25,094 bases of DNA from a virus: positions 1 to 25,094 of the IMG/VR virus record IMGVR_UViG_3300037264_000792. One strand, 5' to 3'. A program made the translations under genes and the position numbers. Positions 1 to 4,772 of this stretch are shown here, piece by piece; position 1 is the first letter of the stretch, and each line of letters begins with the position of its first letter. Under the pieces are notes generated by a model. That model saw only the letters and a list, made by a program, of their open reading frames with translations, did not search any database and was not told the DNA's origin.

Positions 1-2
1 TT

Positions 3-362
3 AGGCTCACAGTGCCGCTCATCGCGCTCGTCGGGCTCGTGGTGCTCGGCTTCAAGGCCGACGACCTGACCGTAGGCTACCTCGACGGGTGGTTCTTCAG
101 CGAGGCGCAGGCACAGGGGCTGTCGGACAAGGTGTCCGAGGTCGAGAAGAAGGTCGACGACATAAGGCAGAAGGTTGACGCGAACCGCGTATCTGCGGTA
201 GAGCGCGAGATATTCCGCCTGCGCATCGAGTCGTGCATGGCGACCGGCGCGCTCAAGACGGCCTATGCCGACCAGACGGCGCAGCTCGTCGCCGAGTGGC
301 GTAGGCTGACCGGGCAGATCGGCAATCCCTCGACCTACGTTGACTGTGAGGACATAGGATGA
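3..362 (+). CDS. Partial membrane-anchored coiled-coil protein (5' end outside window)
   Basis: The reading frame is open to the left edge, so the gene probably begins upstream. The first in-frame start inside the window is a GTG at 12. The visible N-terminus is a hydrophobic stretch (PLIALVGLVVLGF) that looks like the end of a membrane anchor. It is followed by a charged, heptad-like helix (SDKVSEVEKKVDDIRQKVD) and a second helical region with one Cys (RIESC) and another near the C-terminus (YVDCED). The stop overlaps the next start as ATGA. I do not recognise the family. A membrane-anchored helical phage protein could be a lysis-related spanin-like or holin-associated protein, but nothing decides this. 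Confidence 0.6.
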   Translation, partial: RLTVPLIALVGLVVLGFKADDLTVGYLDGWFFSEAQAQGLSDKVSEVEKKVDDIRQKVDANRVSAVEREIFRLRIESCMATGALKTAYADQTAQLVAEWRRLTGQIGNPSTYVDCEDIG

Positions 363-1198
363 ATCAAGAGTACGAGATTCTCCGCTTTGCGTTCTTGCTG
401 TCCGACGTGGACTTCGTGCGGTGGTATTGCAGCAATCACTCGCTGTCGCGCGCCGCGGTCGACCTGGTTGGCAGGCAGCTACCGCTGTATGAGTTCTCCC
501 TCAGCGACGAGGCGTACCTGGCGCACTATGACCACCACGAGGGGAAGTTCTACGCCGAGAGCGCCACGGAGTTCGCCCGCCGCGACTGGAGCCAGGAGGC
601 ACGGGTGCGTGCGATCTGGTCCGCGCTGCTCGACCTCCCCGTGCGCCCGCGTCGCGTGCTGGACTACGGCTGCGCTACGGGGCACGTGAGCGCCGTGCTC
701 GCCAAGAGGATGCCGGACGTGGAGTTCGTCGGGACGGACATCATGCAGCAGGCCGTGGACATGGTGAGAGCACGTGCCGTGCCGAACCTGACGGCCGCGC
801 GAACGAACGCCCTCACGACCGTCGGTCAGTTCGATGCGATCATCTGTGCCGAGGTGCTGGAGCACGTCCGCGATCCGTACACCCTGCTCGACACGCTGGA
901 GCAGGTCTTCATGATGGGCGGCGGGCGCTTCATCATCACGGTGCCGAGCGGCCCGTGGGAGGCCGAGGGCTTCGACGCCAACCCTGGCGGGCGCGAGCAT
1001 CTGCGGCACTGGGGCGCGATAGATCTGTCGGAGGTCTTCATGGAGGCGAAGTCCGTCTACCTGCACTCGCATGTCTCGCGGTTCGGCATCACGGCCGGTC
1101 ACACGGTGTGCGTCGCGCGCGGGCGCGCAGGAGTGGTGAACATGGAGCGTAAGTTGCGGTACTATAGATTAGTCCTTCAGCGATGCGAGGTGGCGTGA
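359..1198 (+). CDS. Class I SAM-dependent methyltransferase
   Basis: 279 residues. The Rossmann-type methyltransferase core starts near residue 99. Motif I is VLDYGCATGH (100-109), the ribose-binding acidic residue is D127 in FVGTD, and the later AEVLEHV segment (164-170) precedes the IITVPSGPWE strand. This pattern is the Methyltransf_11/23 type, which includes sugar, lipid and small-molecule methyltransferases. The first 98 residues are helical and unassigned. The start is set by the ATGA overlap with the upstream stop and by GAGGA at 347-351. The core is clearly paralogous to the middle domain of the fusion protein at 4773-7733: both have LDYGC..GH, EVLEHV..P, a glycine-ended IT.P.G.WE block and NP..R.HL.H. 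That relation suggests both modify related, possibly sugar, substrates. Acceptor unknown. Confidence 0.85.
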   Translation: MNQEYEILRFAFLLSDVDFVRWYCSNHSLSRAAVDLVGRQLPLYEFSLSDEAYLAHYDHHEGKFYAESATEFARRDWSQEARVRAIWSALLDLPVRPRRVLDYGCATGHVSAVLAKRMPDVEFVGTDIMQQAVDMVRARAVPNLTAARTNALTTVGQFDAIICAEVLEHVRDPYTLLDTLEQVFMMGGGRFIITVPSGPWEAEGFDANPGGREHLRHWGAIDLSEVFMEAKSVYLHSHVSRFGITAGHTVCVARGRAGVVNMERKLRYYRLVLQRCEVA

Positions 1199-1626
1199 TG
1201 GACGTCGACAAGATCTTGGAGCAGCGTCGCGCCTTCCAGCGCGCGAAGTTCCACGGGCGCGTCGGCGATCCGGACTATCCGCACGGAGGCGGCGGTGGGG
1301 GCGGAGGTGAAGGGACAGCCGGTTGGGGAAGTACGAGCACGGACAAAGATCGCGGGCCGGCCGAGACAAGATCGGGCAGAAAGGCTGGTAAGAACGGTGG
1401 TCAGGGTAGCTATGATCACGGGTACCTACCGGGGGATTTGGTTCGTGTAAAGAGCCAAATTCAATCCATCGGAGGTAAGGAGGCGCGGATAGTTGATGCG
1501 TCTCCGAGCGGAAAGTTTTTAGTCGTGCAAGTCGGGCGGCAGACGCCGCTTTCTGTAGATGAGTCAGATGTCGATTTGAAAGAGATAGGTCCTGGGTTCT
1601 ACCACGAGAGGTCGATGAGGCCATGA
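1198..1626 (+). CDS. Small phage protein with Gly-rich linker and SH3/KOW-like C-terminus
   Basis: 142 residues from the ATG at 1198. This ATG overlaps the upstream TGA and has GAGGTGG at 1186-1192. An in-frame ATG at 1183 lies before that ribosome-binding site and is less likely. The N-terminus is a short charged helix (DVDKILEQRRAFQRAKF). It is followed by a run of eight glycines (bases about 1284-1307) and a polar disordered linker. The last 70 residues start PGDLVRVKSQIQSIGGKEA and look like a small beta-barrel of the SH3/KOW type. The second half is clearly less GC-rich than its neighbours, so the two halves may have different origins. It sits directly before the protease and overlaps it by four bases. 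Function unknown; a minor head protein is possible. Confidence 0.7.
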   Translation: MDVDKILEQRRAFQRAKFHGRVGDPDYPHGGGGGGGGEGTAGWGSTSTDKDRGPAETRSGRKAGKNGGQGSYDHGYLPGDLVRVKSQIQSIGGKEARIVDASPSGKFLVVQVGRQTPLSVDESDVDLKEIGPGFYHERSMRP

Positions 1627-2804
1627 AGAAAGTCGACATCTGTGACTACCCGATCTTCGAGGTCGGGACGTGGAACAAGATGGAGTTCGCCGAGGCGGAC
1701 ATCCAGGAGATCGCCGACAACTACGTCGCACTGGAGTCGCAGCACCAGGTCCCGCTCAAGCTCGGCCACAACGAGGAGCAGCCGCTGACCGACGGCCAGC
1801 CTGCGCTCGGCTGGCTCCAGAACGTGCGTCGCGTCGGCAAGCAGCTCCTCGCCGACTTCGTCGACGTCCCCAAGGTGGTTAAGGAGCTCATCGCCAAGAA
1901 GAGATTTCGCGCCGTCAGCATAGAGCTGCTGATGGGTCTGAAGCGCGGTGACAAGACGTACAAGTACGTCCTCGACGCCGTGGCGATCCTGGGTGCGGAC
2001 CAGCCTGCCGTCCACACTCTTCCGGACTTGAACCTGTTCCTCGCGAAGCGATCCCTCGCCTATGATGAGGGTGGTCGTCGCGTGCGGTTCGAGCGGCAGG
2101 TAGATCGTAAGATTGTCTTGAATCAGCAACGACCATCAGGAGGTCACATGGACGAGGAAGCAAGAGAGGAGATGCGGCGGGCTGTCGCTGCGGCGGTCGC
2201 CGCGGCCGTCGCTCCTCTGAACACGCAGCTCGACGCGCTGCGGACGGAGAACGCCGACTGGCGAGGCAAGTTCTCCGCGGAGGAGACGAAGCGCATCGCG
2301 GCAGAGACCACGGCCAAGCAGCTCAAGGCTGAGGACGAGGAGCGCGCCAAGGTCGCGAAGAAGAGCGCGGTGAAGATGGCGCGCGACGCCGTCACCGCGC
2401 TGCTGGAGGAGGGCGTCAAGACGAAGCAGATCACACCGGCTCAGCGCGAGAGCGCGGTCGCCATGTTCGGCATCGACGAAGACGAGCGCGTCCTCAAGCT
2501 CGACGTGGACAAGGTGCGGGCGTTCTTCGCCATCCGGGACAAGAAGGTGGTTCAGATGTCGCAGCAGAGCACGGCGAGCGGCGGTGGAGGCGGCGAGGAG
2601 GAAGGGGACCCGGATCGCGTTCACAAGGACGTATTCCAGGAGGTCGACCGGCGCACGCGCCTGGAGATCGCGAAGAACTCCAAGATGACGTACCGCGACG
2701 CCACGCGAGTCGTGTTCGCGCAGGACCCGGAGCTCCACAGGGAGTACGTCCACACGGATCCACCGCGGTTCCAGGCCAAGGCGCAGGCGGGAGGTGAGGC
2801 GTGA
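1623..2804 (+). CDS. Prohead maturation protease fused to scaffold domain (Mu gpI-like)
   Basis: 393 residues. Residues 1-150 resemble the Mu-gpI type of head maturation protease. They include a conserved PLKLGHNEE block with H49, the PALGWLQNV strand and a FRAVSIELL block with S99, which are plausible catalytic His and Ser. The family trims scaffold and capsid proteins during prohead maturation. Residues from about 176 are an Ala-rich coiled-coil helix (EEMRRAVAAAVAAAVAPL) followed by long charged helices, a Gly-Glu linker and a C-terminal helical domain, as expected of a scaffold. A strong internal ribosome-binding site marks a nested scaffold start (separate entry). The gene overlaps both neighbours by four bases and lies just before the decoration and capsid genes. 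The catalytic residues are inferred from motif position, not from an alignment. Confidence 0.85.
   Translation: MKKVDICDYPIFEVGTWNKMEFAEADIQEIADNYVALESQHQVPLKLGHNEEQPLTDGQPALGWLQNVRRVGKQLLADFVDVPKVVKELIAKKRFRAVSIELLMGLKRGDKTYKYVLDAVAILGADQPAVHTLPDLNLFLAKRSLAYDEGGRRVRFERQVDRKIVLNQQRPSGGHMDEEAREEMRRAVAAAVAAAVAPLNTQLDALRTENADWRGKFSAEETKRIAAETTAKQLKAEDEERAKVAKKSAVKMARDAVTALLEEGVKTKQITPAQRESAVAMFGIDEDERVLKLDVDKVRAFFAIRDKKVVQMSQQSTASGGGGGEEEGDPDRVHKDVFQEVDRRTRLEIAKNSKMTYRDATRVVFAQDPELHREYVHTDPPRFQAKAQAGGEA
2138..2144 (+). promoter_or_regulatory. Internal Shine-Dalgarno for nested scaffold start
   Basis: AGGAGGT lies inside the protease coding sequence, immediately before the in-frame ATG at 2148. 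Most genes here have weaker signals, so a seven-base match within a coding region is unlikely to be chance. Confidence 0.7.
2148..2804 (+). CDS. Nested in-frame scaffold protein (internal start in protease gene)
   Basis: An ATG at 2148 is in frame with the protease gene (codon 176) and is preceded by AGGAGGT at 2138-2144, an almost perfect Shine-Dalgarno. Spacing is short at three to four bases. It would give a 218-residue protein beginning MDEEAREEMRRAV, which is the coiled-coil scaffold part without the protease. This is the arrangement known from lambda C/Nu3 and Mu I/Z, where a protease-scaffold fusion and a separate scaffold share a C-terminus. The start falls exactly at the domain boundary, which strengthens the call. 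Confidence 0.75.
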   Translation: MDEEAREEMRRAVAAAVAAAVAPLNTQLDALRTENADWRGKFSAEETKRIAAETTAKQLKAEDEERAKVAKKSAVKMARDAVTALLEEGVKTKQITPAQRESAVAMFGIDEDERVLKLDVDKVRAFFAIRDKKVVQMSQQSTASGGGGGEEEGDPDRVHKDVFQEVDRRTRLEIAKNSKMTYRDATRVVFAQDPELHREYVHTDPPRFQAKAQAGGEA

Positions 2805-3205
2805 GTCACGAGAGCGAGAGCATGGGCTACACGGTACAGGCGGCGAATGATTTTCGTTCGCTGCTGTATCGCGTGGTCGACATCGGCGGCAATCTGTCAG
2901 TGGCGGGCGGCGTCAGTGCGCTCGGCATCGCGCAGACGCGGCCGAACAGCGGGCAGTACCTCGGCGTCGGGTACTTCGGCGTCATGAAGGCGGTCGCGGG
3001 TGCGATCATCACGACTCCGGGCTATCCGCTGACCACGGCGGCGTCCGGCTACGTGATCGCAGCGGTCTCGGGGAGCCACGTCATCGGTCGCTACATCCAG
3101 CCGGGCAGGACTGCCGGTGCGGCGTGCGCGAGCGGTGATCAAATCACCGGGTTGTTCAACTTTGCCAACGGTCGTCCCATCGGGGCCGGCTCCGGCTACG
3201 TGTGA
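2801..3205 (+). CDS. Capsid decoration/cement protein (DUF2190-like)
   Basis: 134 residues. A GTG start overlaps the protease stop as GTGA and is preceded by GGGAGGTGAGG at 2789-2799. A later ATG at 2822 has no good ribosome-binding site. The protein is small, beta-rich and glycine/alanine-rich, with a GVGYFGVMKAVAGAIITTPG block followed by LTTAASGYVIAA and a C-terminal ITGLFNFANGRPI block. This resembles the small head decoration or cement proteins often encoded directly before the major capsid gene, which stabilise expanded heads. Position between protease/scaffold and capsid agrees. Family assignment is by pattern recognition. Confidence 0.72.
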   Translation: MSHESESMGYTVQAANDFRSLLYRVVDIGGNLSVAGGVSALGIAQTRPNSGQYLGVGYFGVMKAVAGAIITTPGYPLTTAASGYVIAAVSGSHVIGRYIQPGRTAGAACASGDQITGLFNFANGRPIGAGSGYV

Positions 3206-3219
3206 GGAGGCAAGCACAC

Positions 3220-4227
3220 ATGAAGCAGACATCAAACATCGTGCTGACTCCCGGCGTATCCTGGGCTCAGTTCGGAGCAACGACAAACCCGCACGTCCAC
3301 GTGGATCAAGTGCTCAGCAACATCGTGCAGGGGTACAGACCCAACGCGAGGATCTGGGACCAGGTCGCGCCGCAGGTCTCGGTCGGCAAGCAGTCGGACT
3401 TCTACCTCGTGCACGATCGCGGCGACGCGCTCCGGCGTGAATCCGCGTTGCGTGCTCCGGGTCGTCCGGCGCGCATCGTCACGCGAGCGATGGGGAGCGG
3501 TACGTTCTTCGCCCTCAACTACGCGCTCAAGATGGCTGTGCCGATCGAGGACGAGGTCAACGCGGACCCCATGTATCGTACCGAGCTCCTGGAGGGCAAC
3601 GCCTTCCATCTCGTGGATCTGCTCGATCTGGACATCGACGCGCGAGTGGCGACCCTCGTCACGACCGTGGCGAACGTCGGTTCGGGCGCGGGCGTGTCGT
3701 CGGCGTGGAGTACCAACAACGGCAATCCGATCGGCGACATGAACGCGGCCATCGACATCGTGGAGGACTCGACGGGCAAGCGCCCGAACCAGGCCACGAT
3801 GGGGAGCAAGGCGTGGCGCTCGCTTCGCAGGCACACCGACGTGAGGAACCTGATCTTCGGCACGAACAACGGCGGCGGTTACCCGTCGACGACGCAGGTG
3901 GCGAACCTGTTCGAGCTGGACAGGATCAACGTCGGCGGGACGTACGAGAACACGGGGAACGAGCTCCAGGGGGAGACGATCTCCGCGGTGTGGGCGGACC
4001 ACGTGGTCCTGCATCGCACGGCTCCGGACGGTCCCGGCCAGCGCGACGTGTCGGCCTTCCGGTCGTTCCGCTGGAATGCTCCCGGCCTGGCAAACATGCA
4101 GGTCGAGCGCCATCCCTTCGACTCGAAGATCAAGGCGCAGGAGATCGAGGTCGGGTACTACCAGGACGAGCGAGTGACGGGGCGGACCTACGCCTATGTC
4201 ATCCGCGCAGTCAACTCGTCGACCTAG
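3220..4227 (+). CDS. Major capsid protein
   Basis: 335 residues from ATG 3220, which has GAGGAGG at 3204-3210 with nine-base spacing. An in-frame GTG at 3202 precedes that signal and is rejected. Length, composition and position right after protease/scaffold and decoration genes fit a major capsid protein of the gpE/Mu-T kind with the HK97 fold. Typical features are an N-terminal FLxNIVQGY-like opening helix (VLSNIVQGYRPNARIWDQVA), the AMGSGTFFALNYALKMAVPI segment, a central helix starting with DLLDLDIDARVATLV, an ATMGSKAWRSLRRHTDVRN helix and a C-terminal YYQDERVTGRTYAYVIRAV strand. It would form the icosahedral shell. A 150-base gap follows, the largest in the window. Confidence 0.85.
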   Translation: MKQTSNIVLTPGVSWAQFGATTNPHVHVDQVLSNIVQGYRPNARIWDQVAPQVSVGKQSDFYLVHDRGDALRRESALRAPGRPARIVTRAMGSGTFFALNYALKMAVPIEDEVNADPMYRTELLEGNAFHLVDLLDLDIDARVATLVTTVANVGSGAGVSSAWSTNNGNPIGDMNAAIDIVEDSTGKRPNQATMGSKAWRSLRRHTDVRNLIFGTNNGGGYPSTTQVANLFELDRINVGGTYENTGNELQGETISAVWADHVVLHRTAPDGPGQRDVSAFRSFRWNAPGLANMQVERHPFDSKIKAQEIEVGYYQDERVTGRTYAYVIRAVNSST

Positions 4228-4377
4228 TCGGGGAAGACGAGTCGGCCGTGGGACTTGGCATATTTCGTCCTTCGCAGTTAACGGAGACGCGCTTCGGCGC
4301 ACAAACTTCGAACGCCGCTGCCGCGATGAGCGCAGCTCCGGACACGGGTAACCGGAAGATTCTAAACTAGAGGAGAG
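4228..4377 (+). other. 150-base intergenic gap after the capsid gene
   Basis: This is the longest non-coding stretch. It holds a small perfect hairpin GCGC-TTCG-GCGC (4289-4300) with a cUUCGg tetraloop but no following T tract, so it is not a clear terminator. A 40-codon frame from a GTG at 4248 to a TAG at 4368-4370 could encode a tiny protein (start VGLGIFRPSQ), but no ribosome-binding site supports it. The gap may carry an mRNA-stability or processing element that lets the capsid message be expressed at higher level than downstream genes; this is inference. Confidence 0.4.
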
Positions 4378-4383
4378 ATGAAG

Positions 4384-4578
4384 ATGTTGCGATCACTGGA
4401 CCCGGAATCGGACTTCGCCAAGCCGAAGGCCGCCAAGGACATGAACGAAGGCGAAAAGGACTACGTCATGCGCGCGACCAAGGACGACGAGACGGCCCTC
4501 GTCAATCGTCTGGCTCGCGAGCGCCATCAGGACGCTCTGCGAGACGCTATGCTCGGCGACAAGAAGGGGGGCAAGTAG
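4384..4578 (+). CDS. Small charged protein, copy 1 of a tandem pair
   Basis: 64 residues from ATG 4384, which stands six bases after AGGAGAG (4371-4377). The ATG at 4378 touches that signal and is less likely. It is highly charged and lysine-rich, with no membrane segment. It begins MLRSLDPESDFAKPKAA and continues KDMNEGEKDYVMR. The next small gene begins MLRPLTPDG and continues RELNDGERHNLQR, so the two share an MLRxLxP start and an NxGE+ block. I do not recognise a family. The position between capsid and glycosyltransferase genes suggests a minor head protein or assembly factor, unproven. Confidence 0.6.
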   Translation: MLRSLDPESDFAKPKAAKDMNEGEKDYVMRATKDDETALVNRLARERHQDALRDAMLGDKKGGK

Positions 4579-4728
4579 ATGCTGCGCCCGCTGACGCCGG
4601 ACGGTCGACGTCCGAAGACTGACCGCGAGCTGAACGACGGCGAGCGCCACAACCTTCAGCGTCAGCGGGACGGCGGGCGCAACCTGCGCACGGAGCGCGG
4701 GACTCAGCGAGATCGACGTGAGAAGTAG
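4579..4728 (+). CDS. Very small basic protein, copy 2 of the tandem pair
   Basis: 49 residues. The ATG at 4579 directly follows the TAG of the previous gene and is in the same frame, with a G-rich run at 4566-4571 as a possible ribosome-binding site. The protein is strongly polar and arginine-rich (MLRPLTPDGRRPKTDRELN at the start, RTERGTQRDRREK at the end). Similarity to the gene before it (MLRxLxP, NxGE+) suggests a duplication followed by divergence. It could also be expressed by stop readthrough of the upstream gene, since the frames match and only the TAG separates them. Function unknown. Confidence 0.5.
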   Translation: MLRPLTPDGRRPKTDRELNDGERHNLQRQRDGGRNLRTERGTQRDRREK

Positions 4729-4772
4729 AGCCACAGGCTCGACACCAACTACCCTACACGGGAGAATCTACA

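Noticed and set aside
3232-4302. Long minus-strand open frame of about 356 codons opposite the capsid gene
   Set aside because: It is Arg/Val/His-rich, as expected of the reverse complement of GC-rich coding DNA. It has no ribosome-binding site, and the + strand gene explains the region.
4339-4368. Promoter-like CGGACA, 18-base spacer, TAAACT
   Set aside because: Only four of six matches per hexamer. Transcription would start at or after the ribosome-binding site of the next gene, so it could not serve that gene.
3705-4370. Second + strand frame of about 221 codons overlapping the capsid gene
   Set aside because: Composition is that of a shifted frame of the capsid gene, with no own ribosome-binding site; only its last 40 codons fall in the gap.
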